A DNA stretch of 64,000 nucleotides from assembly GCA_002479765.1 (NCBI GenBank), contig DLOZ01000007.1:68342-132341 (forward strand), in the 5' to 3' direction. Origin of the DNA: Sphingomonadales bacterium UBA7471 (GTDB taxonomy: Bacteria; Pseudomonadota; Alphaproteobacteria; Sphingomonadales; Sphingomonadaceae). Positions 1-8,263 of this stretch are shown in pieces. Below the pieces are notes generated by a model. The model saw only the letters and a program-made list of their open reading frames with translations, searched no databases and was not told the origin of the DNA. The translations under genes were made by a program, and so were the position numbers. Numbering within the stretch: position 1 is the stretch's first letter; each line of letters begins with the position of its first letter.

Positions 1-1531
1 GGTGGCTACCCGCACCACACATATACAGGCCTTTTAAAGGTCCGCGATACGCGCCATGGCCCAATATCGGGCGCGCTGACCACAATTGGTCGAGGCTCAT
101 ATTGCCGTGCATGATGTCACCGCCCACAAGCCCGAATTTGCGCTCGAGGCCTTTGGGGCTCAGTATCTGTCGGCCAAGGACGGATGCGCGGAAACCCGGT
201 GCATAGGCCTCTACGGTGTCGATGATGACATCGGCTGCCTTGCCCTCTTCGGCATCCCAATCGCGTTTGGAACCATCGGCATTATCCGGAAGTTCCGGCG
301 CAAATTGCTGGCAGAACAGGCTTGCGACATGTTGCCCCGCAGGCGCGAGGCTGTCGTCGATAACTGACGGGATGAGCATTTCGACAATCGGTTTTTGCGA
401 CCAGCCATCGCGCTTTGCATCGAGAAACGCGCGGTCCATATAATCAAGCGTTGGCGCAATGATGATACCCGATTGGTGGTGTTCGCCGGGTTCGGGCAAG
501 CACGTAAACTTGGGTAGCTCGGAAAGCGCGACATTCATACGGAACGTCCCGCTGCCTGCCTTGAACCCTTTTACGCGGCGTTTGAACTCGGGTTTTAAAT
601 CGGCGTCGTCGAACATGCGTTCGTACAACAGCTTGGGCCCAACGTTCGAGATTACGCGATCGGCGACGATTTCCTCGCCGCTTTCCAACCGAACACCAGC
701 TACTTTTTCGCCATCGACCAGCACGCGGGACACCGGCGCTTCAAGGCTGATTTCCACGCCAAGGGCAACACACACCTTCGCCATGATTTGCGTAATCGCG
801 CCCATGCCGCCAATGCTATGTCCCCATGCGCCCTTGTTGCCGTTCACTTCGCCAAAGACGTGGTGGAGCAAAACATAGGCGCTTCCCGGCGTATCCGGGC
901 TGGCATAGTTGCCGACGACCGCGTCGAAACCGAACGCCGCCTTGACCGCTTCGCTTTCGAACCAGCTGTCGAGGAAGCTGCGCGCCGATTTTGTGAACAG
1001 TTCCAGCACGTCACGTTGCTGCGACAGGTTGAGCTTCATCAGCCCGCGTCCCTGTACGGCAGCATCGATGAGTGTTTTCAGCCCGTCACCGACATTGGGC
1101 GGCGATTTCAGCGCAAGATCGCGCAGGACGTCGGCAACACCTTCTAACATATCATAATATTCGGGAAGCACTGCGGCGTCATGTTTTGAAAAGCGCGCAA
1201 ATTCGGCCTGTGTACGCTCAAGCCCGCCACCCAGTTTCAAATAGCCGCCATCTTCTTGCGGCAGGAAATTCGATATCGGGCGTTCAATGACGCGGTAGCC
1301 ATGGTCGGCCAGTTTCATGTCCGAAATGACCTTGGGCTGAAGCAGACTGACGGTGTAGCTGGCGACCGAGTTGCGGAAACCGGGGTGGAATTCTTCGGTC
1401 ACGGCTGCACCGCCCACAACATCGCGGCGTTCGACGATACGAACCTTTAAACCGGCGCGCGCCAGATAAAAGGCGCAGACAAGGCCATTATGGCCAGCGC
1501 CAATGATGAGCGCGTCATATTTTTGTGTCAT
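1..1531 (-). CDS. FAD-dependent oxidoreductase, PYROXD2/phytoene-desaturase-like (C-terminus outside the window)
   Basis: The reading frame enters the window edge still open, so the C-terminus is missing; about 510 residues are visible. The N-terminus has a dinucleotide-binding motif (IIGAGHNGLVCAF), followed about 20 residues later by an acidic residue (VRIVERRDVVGGAA), as in FAD amine-oxidase/phytoene-desaturase-fold proteins. Whole-length resemblance is to the PYROXD2 group. The ATG at 1531 overlaps the stop of the upstream Rieske gene (ATGA), so the two are co-transcribed. Inference: it oxidises a product of the Rieske enzyme or supports it. The substrate cannot be read from sequence. Confidence 0.8.
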   Translation of the reverse strand, partial: MTQKYDALIIGAGHNGLVCAFYLARAGLKVRIVERRDVVGGAAVTEEFHPGFRNSVASYTVSLLQPKVISDMKLADHGYRVIERPISNFLPQEDGGYLKLGGGLERTQAEFARFSKHDAAVLPEYYDMLEGVADVLRDLALKSPPNVGDGLKTLIDAAVQGRGLMKLNLSQQRDVLELFTKSARSFLDSWFESEAVKAAFGFDAVVGNYASPDTPGSAYVLLHHVFGEVNGNKGAWGHSIGGMGAITQIMAKVCVALGVEISLEAPVSRVLVDGEKVAGVRLESGEEIVADRVISNVGPKLLYERMFDDADLKPEFKRRVKGFKAGSGTFRMNVALSELPKFTCLPEPGEHHQSGIIIAPTLDYMDRAFLDAKRDGWSQKPIVEMLIPSVIDDSLAPAGQHVASLFCQQFAPELPDNADGSKRDWDAEEGKAADVIIDTVEAYAPGFRASVLGRQILSPKGLERKFGLVGGDIMHGNMSLDQLWSARPILGHGAYRGPLKGLYMCGAGSH

Positions 1532-2688
1532 TTTTTACTCCAGCCCTGCGCAGGGCGATGTTCAAGACGCGCCTCGGGAATTATATTGCGAATTTGGCGG
1601 CAGAAGCTTTTGAGGCAAACTTCGCTGTCGGACAGCGGGCCCATGGAAAAGCTTTGGCTGGCCATACCTTGCTGCACGCGCGTGATGAGGGCGGTATCCT
1701 CCGCATTTACTTGGCGGTTAATCCGCCAATTGAGATAGCGTGCAGCGCGCATTTCGCGGCGATCATCAGGCAAGACATAGCTAATCTCGCGGATGATGCA
1801 GCTGGTGGGGCCAGTTGGCAGCCATTGCATGAAATCGACTTGGTCGGGATAAATGTCGAAGGCGACTGATGGCCACAGTTTGAAGTACAACCAGCGTTTC
1901 TGGTTGGCGGCCGGCAGGTGTGGCACTGGCGGCAACAGATTCTGATAGCCGCGCTCTGACCAGTTGGCCGATGGCCGGTCAACAAGGTCGCCCCACATGC
2001 GGTCGACATGTGGCTCTGCTTCAATGCCGTAGCTTTTGCCGAACAGCCGGGTGAGGCCGGGATGCGCCACCGGAATGTGAAGCCCATCGGAATAATTGTC
2101 GCCGACATTTTTCCAGTTCACAGCCCGCGGTCGCATCGTCACACGGCCAAGCGCCGTGAGTTCTTCAAAACGATAAGGACGGACTTGGTCTTCATAAGGC
2201 GCCATCATGTCGGCCACCGACGGGCCGCCGCTTTCCAGGCGGACAAAAACAAAACCACGCCAGATTTCCATGTCGACAGCGACAAGACCCGCTTTGTCCT
2301 TGTCCAAAGTGGGGTAGGATGCGCTGTCCGGAACACCCGTCAGTCGGCCATCAAGATCATAGGTCCAGGCATGATAAGGGCACACAAGTTTCTTGGCGCA
2401 TCCGCCCGATCCATCGACCAAGCGGCTGCCCCGGTGGCGGCAGACATTGGTAAAGGCGCGCAACACATGATCCGCACCGCGCACCACAATGACGCTTTCG
2501 CCAATATAATCGAGGCTATGCCAGTCGCCAATGTTTGGGACATCGCTGACATGGCAGACGACTTGCCATGAGGGACGGAAAATGCGCTCTACCTCAAGCG
2601 CGGCAAATTCAGGATCGTCATAGGTCCATGCTGGCAGGCTCCAGCCGTCCAGAATATCACGCTCTATGTGCAGGTCTGATTCGGACAT
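1528..2688 (-). CDS. Rieske non-heme iron oxygenase, large subunit
   Basis: 386 residues. A Rieske [2Fe-2S] site is seen (CRH at residues 83-85, then CPYH at 103-106), followed by the catalytic-iron segment NWKNVGDNYSDGLHIPVAH (residues 191-209) with His204 and His209. This is the alpha subunit of an aromatic-ring-hydroxylating or N-demethylating oxygenase. The size and the BetI-like regulator next door fit the glycine-betaine/stachydrine demethylase branch as well as ring hydroxylases. The start at 2688 is chosen because AAGGAGG sits just upstream; a start at 2739 is possible but would cross the operator. No reductase or ferredoxin gene is visible nearby. Confidence 0.88.
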   Translation of the reverse strand: MSESDLHIERDILDGWSLPAWTYDDPEFAALEVERIFRPSWQVVCHVSDVPNIGDWHSLDYIGESVIVVRGADHVLRAFTNVCRHRGSRLVDGSGGCAKKLVCPYHAWTYDLDGRLTGVPDSASYPTLDKDKAGLVAVDMEIWRGFVFVRLESGGPSVADMMAPYEDQVRPYRFEELTALGRVTMRPRAVNWKNVGDNYSDGLHIPVAHPGLTRLFGKSYGIEAEPHVDRMWGDLVDRPSANWSERGYQNLLPPVPHLPAANQKRWLYFKLWPSVAFDIYPDQVDFMQWLPTGPTSCIIREISYVLPDDRREMRAARYLNWRINRQVNAEDTALITRVQQGMASQSFSMGPLSDSEVCLKSFCRQIRNIIPEARLEHRPAQGWSKK

Positions 2689-2701
2689 CTTGCCCTCCTT
2701 A

Positions 2702-2717
2702 TTATACGAGTGTATAA
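2702..2717. promoter_or_regulatory. Probable TetR-family operator between the divergent genes
   Basis: Perfect inverted repeat TTATACGAGTGTATAA (6-bp arms, 4-bp spacer), extending to 22 bp (2699-2720) with one mismatched pair. It lies between the Rieske start (2688) and the TetR start (2725), so one bound dimer could control both directions. Inference from position and symmetry. Confidence 0.7.
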
Positions 2718-2724
2718 CAACTAC

Positions 2725-3321
2725 ATGAGCGCGCGACAAGCCTTCACCCGCGAAAGCGCCGATACCCGCCGAGACGCCTTAATCGCGGCCTGTGCGCGCT
2801 GTCTGGGGACGCATGGAGCGCAGGGCGTATCGGTACGTACGATTTGCTTGGAAGCTGGCGTGTCGCCGGGTTTGCTGCGGCATTATTTCGATGGAATTGA
2901 TGCGCTCATCGCGGAAACATATCGGACGACGGGGACACGCGTTTCGGCAGCGATGCACGCGGCCGTTGTTATGGTTCCCGAATCAGACCCGCGTGGTCGA
3001 TTGCTGGGGTTTATCACCGCCAGTTTTCGTGAACCCATTGCCGACCCTGCTTTGCTCGCCACATGGCTCGCCTTTTGGAGCCTGTCGCGAACGACGCCCA
3101 TAATCGGACAAATTCATGATGAGCTTTACGCCGAAAACCGGCAAGATATTGAACGGCTGATATCCGCCTGTCCCAACGCGCCGAAGGATACACGGCTGGC
3201 CGCGGTGGCGCTGACGGCGCTGGTCGATGGCTTGTGGTTGGAACTGAGTTTGGGCAACGCGCCGTTCAGTGTCGCTGAAGCCGAGGCACTGGCCGAAAAG
3301 TGGGTGGATAGTTTCATTTGA
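2725..3321 (+). CDS. TetR/BetI-like transcriptional regulator
   Basis: 198 residues. The N-terminal helix-turn-helix runs through ACARCLGTHGAQGVSVRTI and EAGVSPGLLRHYF, typical of TetR proteins and closest in style to BetI (choline/betaine-type regulators). The C-terminal half is an all-helical ligand/dimer domain. The ATG at 2725 is preferred over a GTG at 2710, which lies inside the palindromic operator. It is divergent from the Rieske/FAD-oxidoreductase pair, which it presumably represses until the substrate is present. The ligand is unknown. Confidence 0.85.
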   Translation: MSARQAFTRESADTRRDALIAACARCLGTHGAQGVSVRTICLEAGVSPGLLRHYFDGIDALIAETYRTTGTRVSAAMHAAVVMVPESDPRGRLLGFITASFREPIADPALLATWLAFWSLSRTTPIIGQIHDELYAENRQDIERLISACPNAPKDTRLAAVALTALVDGLWLELSLGNAPFSVAEAEALAEKWVDSFI

Positions 3322-3531
3322 AACAGTAAGATTGCGCGACGGCGGGTGTCCGCTATTTGAACAACATCATGTCCAATCTCGCCTTTTCCGAAACATGGTC
3401 GCTGCACACGCAACTGTGACCGCTTCATATATCATCAACGGGCATGAATCGGTTTCATGTCACACCGTTGCAACAGCAACTGACTAGCGCGATACACGAA
3501 ATATTGAATCGGATCATCGGGGGAGTACGGG

Positions 3532-5157
3532 ATGTCATTTTTTATCAATCGCCGCAATTTATTGGCAACGGCCGGCTTTGGCATTGGCGGCTTGTTGCTG
3601 CCGGGCGGAGCCGCCATGGCGCAAACGCTGCTTGGTCTTACCGGTTTTACGCACAATGTTGCCAGTGGTGAGCCTGGCCCCGATTCCGTGCTGTTGTGGA
3701 CACGTTATGTAAACCCGACCGGCGGTCCATCCAAAGTCCGCGTCGAAATTTCCGAAAGCCAGGATTTCTCTAAAATTGCGGGCGGCGGCCAAATGGTGAC
3801 AGGTCCATGGCGCGACCACACCGTGAAGATCACAGTCGACAATCTCGCGCCGGGCAAATGGCACTGGTTTCGCTTCATTGCCCCCGACGGCAGCATATCC
3901 CCCGTTGGCCGCACGAAGACATTACCCGTTGGCAAAACGGCCAATTTCAACATCGCAGTTTTTTCATGCTCGAACTTGGGCTTTGGCGAATTCAACGCAT
4001 ATGGCCATGCCGCGGCGCGCAAGGACATCGACCTTGTGCTGCATATGGGTGACTATATCTATGAATATGGACGCGGTGGTTATGATGGCGGCGCGAAATT
4101 TGCGGCGCGCCTTTTCCCCGCTGATGAAATCCTGACGCTGGCGGATTATCGCTTGCGCTATTCCAGCTATCGGGCTGATCCGCAATTGCAGGCACTGCAC
4201 GCCAATTTCCCGATGATCGTGAATACCGATGATCATGAAACGGCAAATGACAGCTGGGAAGGCGGCGCGCAGAACCACAGCGTAGACGAAGGTGACTGGA
4301 ACGCGCGGCGCAACGCAGCGATGCAGGTGTGGCGCGAATGGCTTCCCGTCGGCGAGCAGCCGTGGAAAGAATATCCCATCGGCGACCTTGCCACCTATTT
4401 CCGCACCGACACACGTGCGGTTGCGCGCTCAAAACCCTATTTTCATGGCGACCTGATGCGCGCAGCAGACCCGGCAAAGGCGTTTGCCGAGTTTCGTGAT
4501 GGCGCATGGCGAGATCCGTCGATGACCATGTTTGGTTCGGAGCAGGAAGCATGGCTGTCGCGCAGCATAGGTCGCAACAAAGCGACCTGGACTGTCCTGG
4601 GGTCGGGAACCAACATGGGCTATAATTACACCCCGGAATCCGCCATTGACTGGTTCCCGAAAGATGCGCCCGAACGCACACGTAACTTTGTGCGTCAGGG
4701 CATCGCTGCGGCGAAGGCAGGCCTGCCCTACAATCTCGACAATTGGGGCGGATATCCAGCGGCGCGTTCACGCATATTGGCCGCTGCGCAGCGCGCCGAT
4801 GCCAATCTTGTCGTGATCACGGGCGACAGCCACAACGCATGGGCTTTTGACCTGCCCGAAAGTGGCAAGCCCGCTGGTGTCGAATTTGGCGGCCACAGCG
4901 TGTCTTCACCTGGCTTTGAAAGCGCTACGCAAGGGACGGACCCGTCTACTGTCGCGCGCGGACTGCTTGAAGGCAATAAGCAGGAATTGCGCTGGGTGGA
5001 CACATCGAACCGTGGTTACATGCATTTGGCGCTCACGCCGCAGGCTGCGACCAACGAATGGGTGTTCATGCAAACTGTGAAAGACATTTCGCTCGCCACG
5101 AAGCCGGGCCACAAAATGAAAGTCCGCCCAGGCCGCAAAGTCCTCGAACAGGTATAA
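3532..5157 (+). CDS. phoD: PhoD-like alkaline phosphatase, Tat-exported
   Basis: 541 residues. The N-terminus carries a twin-arginine signal (NRRNLLATAGFGIGGLLLPG, Arg7-Arg8), with cleavage likely near AMAQ (about residue 31), so the enzyme is periplasmic. PhoD-family metal motifs are present: SCSNLGFGEFNAY, VLHMGDYIYEYG, NTDDHETAND and ITGDSHNAWAFDL. It hydrolyses phosphomonoesters and/or phosphodiesters outside the cytoplasm to supply phosphate; family members use Ca/Fe. No convincing Pho box was found in the 210 bp upstream. It stands alone between the TetR gene and an acyl-CoA dehydrogenase. Confidence 0.92.
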   Translation: MSFFINRRNLLATAGFGIGGLLLPGGAAMAQTLLGLTGFTHNVASGEPGPDSVLLWTRYVNPTGGPSKVRVEISESQDFSKIAGGGQMVTGPWRDHTVKITVDNLAPGKWHWFRFIAPDGSISPVGRTKTLPVGKTANFNIAVFSCSNLGFGEFNAYGHAAARKDIDLVLHMGDYIYEYGRGGYDGGAKFAARLFPADEILTLADYRLRYSSYRADPQLQALHANFPMIVNTDDHETANDSWEGGAQNHSVDEGDWNARRNAAMQVWREWLPVGEQPWKEYPIGDLATYFRTDTRAVARSKPYFHGDLMRAADPAKAFAEFRDGAWRDPSMTMFGSEQEAWLSRSIGRNKATWTVLGSGTNMGYNYTPESAIDWFPKDAPERTRNFVRQGIAAAKAGLPYNLDNWGGYPAARSRILAAAQRADANLVVITGDSHNAWAFDLPESGKPAGVEFGGHSVSSPGFESATQGTDPSTVARGLLEGNKQELRWVDTSNRGYMHLALTPQAATNEWVFMQTVKDISLATKPGHKMKVRPGRKVLEQV

Positions 5158-5189
5158 GGCGCCGTTTAACCGGTCGGTTAAATCGCCTT
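5156..5189 (+). terminator. Hairpin after phoD, possible terminator
   Basis: Two nested stems: AAGGCG (5156-5161) with CGCCTT (5184-5189), and TTTAACCG (5165-5172) with CGGTTAAA (5175-5182). It starts within the stop codon region. The following T-run is weak (GATTTTG), so termination is plausible but not certain. Confidence 0.5.
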
Positions 5190-5245
5190 GATTTTGTCCA
5201 TCGCCTCGCGCCATAGAGGATGTAACGGCGCGAGGAGAGAATGAC

Positions 5246-6364
5246 ATGCAGATGCCTGGCTTAGGATATAGCGAAGAGCAGATTGAGTTGCTGGATGTGG
5301 CGACGACCTTTTGTCGCGACAAATCACCAATCGATCGCGTCCGCAAGTTGATGGAAAGCGATCTCGGCTATGACGCGGACATCTGGGCTGAAATTGCGGC
5401 TTTGGGCTGGACGGCCATCGCTATTCCAGAAGCATATAATGGCGTCGGGCTGACCATGGCTGAAGTCGTGCCGGTGGTGGAACAAATGGGGCGGCATTTG
5501 ATGGCGTCGCCGTTGGTTGCATCAACGTTGGCGGCGCAAGCGCTCATCGCTGGCGGCACAGAAGCGCAGCGCTCGGAATGGCTGCCAAAGCTTGCCGAAG
5601 GGGCCATTGGTTCGCTCGCGCTGTCCGAAGCGCATGGCGACTGGGACCTGCTGAACATCACCGCGACGGCCAAGGTTGATGGCGACAACATCCTGTTGTC
5701 CGGCGAAAAGCTGTTTGTGCTGTGGGCGCAAAGCGCGGATGTCATTATCGCCTCGGTCATGCTGGATGGAAAACCAGCGCTTGTTGCTCTGACCGCTCAT
5801 GATGTTGCTGGCCGCCTGCGCCGCGAATCCATCATTGACGAAACCAAGCGCAGCTTTGCGGTGTCACTCGATGGTCTGTCGGTGCCCCGCACCGCATTGC
5901 TGGACGTCACGCGCGCCACGTCCACATTGGCGCATGTCGAACAGGCGGCCAATCTGTTGCAGAGCGCCGAAATGTGCGGCGGCGCACAGAGCGTGATCGA
6001 TTACACCGTCAGCTATCTGCAAACGCGCAAACAATTCGGCAAAATCATCGGTGAGTATCAGGCGCTCAAACATCCGACCGTTGACGCTTATGTCGACTAT
6101 GAAAAAGCGCGGTCGCATTTGTACAGCGCCGCGAACAGTTTCAGCGATCAGGGGATGGGCGAAATCGCCGTGCGGATGGCGAAAGCCGCCGCAGATGGGA
6201 CCTACAGCTTTGCCGCAGACCGCGCGATCCAGTTCCATGGTGGCTTTGGCTTTACCCATGATTGCGACGCCGGGTTACACCGCCGTGCCGCCATATTCCA
6301 CGCTTCTCAATTCGGCGATGCTGCATGGCAACGCGCGAAGCTTGCGCCGTTGTTGCTCGGTTAA
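5246..6364 (+). CDS. Acyl-CoA dehydrogenase family protein
   Basis: 372 residues with the full acyl-CoA dehydrogenase layout: helical N-domain, beta domain (LALSEAHGDWDLLNI near residues 125-140) and a C-terminal helical domain ending in FHGGFGFTHDCDAGLHRRA. That C-terminal signature resembles the alpha/beta heteromeric dehydrogenases of steroid or side-chain catabolism (FadE26-34-like) more than classical short-chain enzymes. The canonical catalytic Glu position is not obvious. A GAGGAGAG Shine-Dalgarno precedes the ATG at 5246. No partner subunit is adjacent. The substrate is unknown. Confidence 0.85.
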   Translation: MQMPGLGYSEEQIELLDVATTFCRDKSPIDRVRKLMESDLGYDADIWAEIAALGWTAIAIPEAYNGVGLTMAEVVPVVEQMGRHLMASPLVASTLAAQALIAGGTEAQRSEWLPKLAEGAIGSLALSEAHGDWDLLNITATAKVDGDNILLSGEKLFVLWAQSADVIIASVMLDGKPALVALTAHDVAGRLRRESIIDETKRSFAVSLDGLSVPRTALLDVTRATSTLAHVEQAANLLQSAEMCGGAQSVIDYTVSYLQTRKQFGKIIGEYQALKHPTVDAYVDYEKARSHLYSAANSFSDQGMGEIAVRMAKAAADGTYSFAADRAIQFHGGFGFTHDCDAGLHRRAAIFHASQFGDAAWQRAKLAPLLLG

Positions 6365-6723
6365 TCATGATGTCCAATGATCGGGGCGAGTGCACGATAT
6401 GTTGCCGTCGATCTCGATGAAGGCCCGATCATCGCGTGCCTATGATATTTGCTAACTATTGTAACCAAATGAGGTTACGGTTGAGCATAAGCATCTGCAA
6501 TATAATCGCAAAACGATGAATAGTGGCAAAATGGTGATATTTGCTTTCGTAACGGTTTCGATATGCCGTGCAATTTTATTTGCGAACCTCAAGGGCACAT
6601 AATTCAAGCGACAAGCGTGCGCCGCATCGATGCTTAGTTGATAAGATTCGGCATTTTTCATCACCTTGGTGGATGTCTAGAAAAGCTCCACGAGGTTTAT
6701 TTTGTTTGTGTCCGGTAAGAAAA
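6365..6723. other. AT-rich intergenic region with an inverted repeat
   Basis: About 360 bp without a convincing gene. It holds a perfect inverted repeat GTAACC-N6-GGTTAC (6461-6478) and another GTAACGG at about 6549. This is likely regulatory DNA for the downstream MarR-type gene. A short open frame entering the MarR gene from 6568 is read as an unsupported N-terminal extension. Confidence 0.4.
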
Positions 6724-7245
6724 ATGGCCGAATTGCAAGATGATTTAAACATCAACGACCCGGTCCGCACTTTCCAGGTTCCCATCCAGTTCACGCGAAC
6801 GCAGCTGGAAAATATGCTGCTCGCCGTTCAGGCGGATGCGCATGATTCAACTATATTTGACGACGCTTCCCATACAGACGATGTTGCAACGACGCTGGCA
6901 GTGAAGAAAGCGGCCGATCTGATCGAAATTGCCAAACGCCGCTCGCGGTTTGCTGCAGCTGCAAACCTGTTTGCTGACCCTGCTTGGTTCATCCTTTTGG
7001 ACCTGTTTGTTCGGCAACATTCCGGTCTGGACACCGGCGTTTCCAGCGCTTGCCGCGCGTCATTTTCGCCTGTCACAACAGCGCTGCGTCACATTGCGAT
7101 TATGACCGAACGAAATATCATCGTCCGTCGCTGCGACCCGCGCGACCAGCGCCGTGTATATCTGGAACTGACTGAGGAAACGAAACAGGAAATTCAGCGT
7201 ATTTTGCTGACTGACAACTATAACGACCTCGTGATCGCGTCTTAA
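6724..7245 (+). CDS. MarR-type winged-helix protein (receiver-less)
   Basis: 173 residues, reading from MAELQDD. The C-terminal 85 residues form a MarR-like winged helix (WFILLDLFVRQHSG, FSPVTTALRHIAIMTERNII, then the wing DPRDQRRVYLELTEE). This region is clearly related to the C-terminus of the REC-MarR protein at 9845-10714 (shared ILLDL, TTALRH and DP.D.RR..LEL). The N-terminal 80 residues are not recognised. It is the first gene of the H-NOX locus, same strand as the kinase and H-NOX. Inference: a DNA-binding output or modulator of the same regulon. Confidence 0.75.
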   Translation: MAELQDDLNINDPVRTFQVPIQFTRTQLENMLLAVQADAHDSTIFDDASHTDDVATTLAVKKAADLIEIAKRRSRFAAAANLFADPAWFILLDLFVRQHSGLDTGVSSACRASFSPVTTALRHIAIMTERNIIVRRCDPRDQRRVYLELTEETKQEIQRILLTDNYNDLVIAS

Positions 7246-7466
7246 GCGCAGTTTTCGGTTTCGCCACGGGCGAGGCTCGCCCCGATGATGTTAAATGGTA
7301 TTTCGGCGCAGTTGCATTGCATGGGGCGCTGCTTGCTTGGTGATAGCAGCACGTTCAGAGCGCATTCGCATTCGGCAGGAATCGACATTTATTTGCCAAA
7401 TCGGCCGCCACAGCCTATTATGCGGTTCGAAATTCATAATTTTTTATACATTCTGCGGTTAATTCG
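7246..7466. other. Intergenic, probable promoter region of the H-NOX operon
   Basis: About 220 bp. A frame from 7285 to 7470 (61 codons) has no recognisable product and only touches the start of the next gene, so it is not called. AT-rich sequence around 7430-7460 could carry a promoter, but no clear -35/-10 pair is seen. Confidence 0.35.
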
Positions 7467-7703
7467 ATGAAATCACTTAATGAGCTGGACAGCAAGACGC
7501 TGCATGAAATCATGCAGCCGTTAAACATCATAAGGTTGTCTTGTGGTAATATTCGCGCAAGGATTTCAAATCGTCCCGGCGAGGAAACTGATTACCTCAT
7601 TGAGAAAATGGTGCGTATTGAAGAGCAAGTCGTGCGCGCTACGAAGCTTTTGCAGGATTTAAAGAGGCGCGATGAAAATGACGGTATGCCTCGCGAAAGT
7701 TAA
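7467..7703 (+). CDS. Stand-alone DHp (HisKA-like) mini-protein
   Basis: 78 residues. Residues 11-30 read as a histidine-kinase H-box (TLHEIMQPLNIIRLSCGNIR) with the candidate phospho-accepting His13 followed by Glu. A second helix follows (YLIEKMVRIEEQVVRATKLL), making a two-helix DHp hairpin. There is no ATPase domain and no membrane segment. It lies 20 bp before the H-NOX gene and upstream of the hybrid kinase in the same direction. Inference: a phosphotransfer shuttle between receivers, or a dimerisation partner/inhibitor of the kinase. No strong Shine-Dalgarno is seen. Confidence 0.7.
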   Translation: MKSLNELDSKTLHEIMQPLNIIRLSCGNIRARISNRPGEETDYLIEKMVRIEEQVVRATKLLQDLKRRDENDGMPRES

Positions 7704-7723
7704 GGGGAAATCATTATGTTAGC

Positions 7724-8260
7724 ATGATTCATCGGGCTGTGCGGCAGATGGTTTTTGATGAGTTGGGTGAAGACGCCTGGCTCGCTCTCGAACATAAGCT
7801 GGGTATCGGGCCAAATGAGCTGCTCACGGGTATGGTGTATGACGACGCCCTGACCATCGCCATCATTTCGGAGGCGTCTGCGCGGTTGAACTTATCCGTT
7901 GATGTCTGTCTTTTCGAATTTGGGCGTTACTGGATAAAATATGCCGAGCGCGGTTCGCTCGCGTCGATTATGAATTTCACAGGCCAAGATTTGGCCAGTT
8001 TCATTGAAAATCTGGACAGGTTACATCTTGCGGTGGGCGCAGCCATGCCCGGCGCGGTCTTGCCCTCATTCACCACAGTATCGAAGACACCCGGGCGGCT
8101 GATGGTGGAATATCGTTCGGATCGCACAGGTTTGGAGCCATTTGTTCTGGGGCTGTTCGATGGTTTAATTACACGCTTTGGTGCGACCGGCGACGTGAAA
8201 ATCGCCGACCGTAAGGCAAATGTGATTGTCTTTGAACTTCAATATCAAGACGGAAGTTAG
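7724..8260 (+). CDS. Heme NO-binding (H-NOX/HNOB) sensor protein
   Basis: 178 residues, the usual size of a stand-alone bacterial H-NOX. The start MIHRAVRQMVFDELGEDAW matches the H-NOX N-terminal helix. The proximal heme ligand is His101 (NLDRLHLAVGAAMPG), and the heme-propionate motif YxSxR is Tyr130-Arg-Ser132-Asp-Arg134, at the same spacing as in characterised H-NOX proteins. The position of the distal Tyr of oxygen-binding members is occupied by a non-Tyr residue (about Pro139), which by family knowledge predicts NO (and CO) binding without stable O2 binding. The next gene starts 3 bp later and encodes the likely kinase partner. Cytoplasmic. Confidence 0.9.
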   Translation: MIHRAVRQMVFDELGEDAWLALEHKLGIGPNELLTGMVYDDALTIAIISEASARLNLSVDVCLFEFGRYWIKYAERGSLASIMNFTGQDLASFIENLDRLHLAVGAAMPGAVLPSFTTVSKTPGRLMVEYRSDRTGLEPFVLGLFDGLITRFGATGDVKIADRKANVIVFELQYQDGS

Positions 8261-8263
8261 CGC

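Noticed and set aside
3400..3531. Possible Pho box upstream of phoD
   Set aside because: Only loose matches (for example ATGTCAC and CTGTGAC) without the correct 11-bp repeat spacing.
3992..4771. 259-codon frame opposite phoD
   Set aside because: Shadow of phoD; Arg/Cys/His-rich composition and no recognisable domain.
7285..7470. 61-codon frame before the DHp gene
   Set aside because: No family match, no Shine-Dalgarno; region fits a promoter better.
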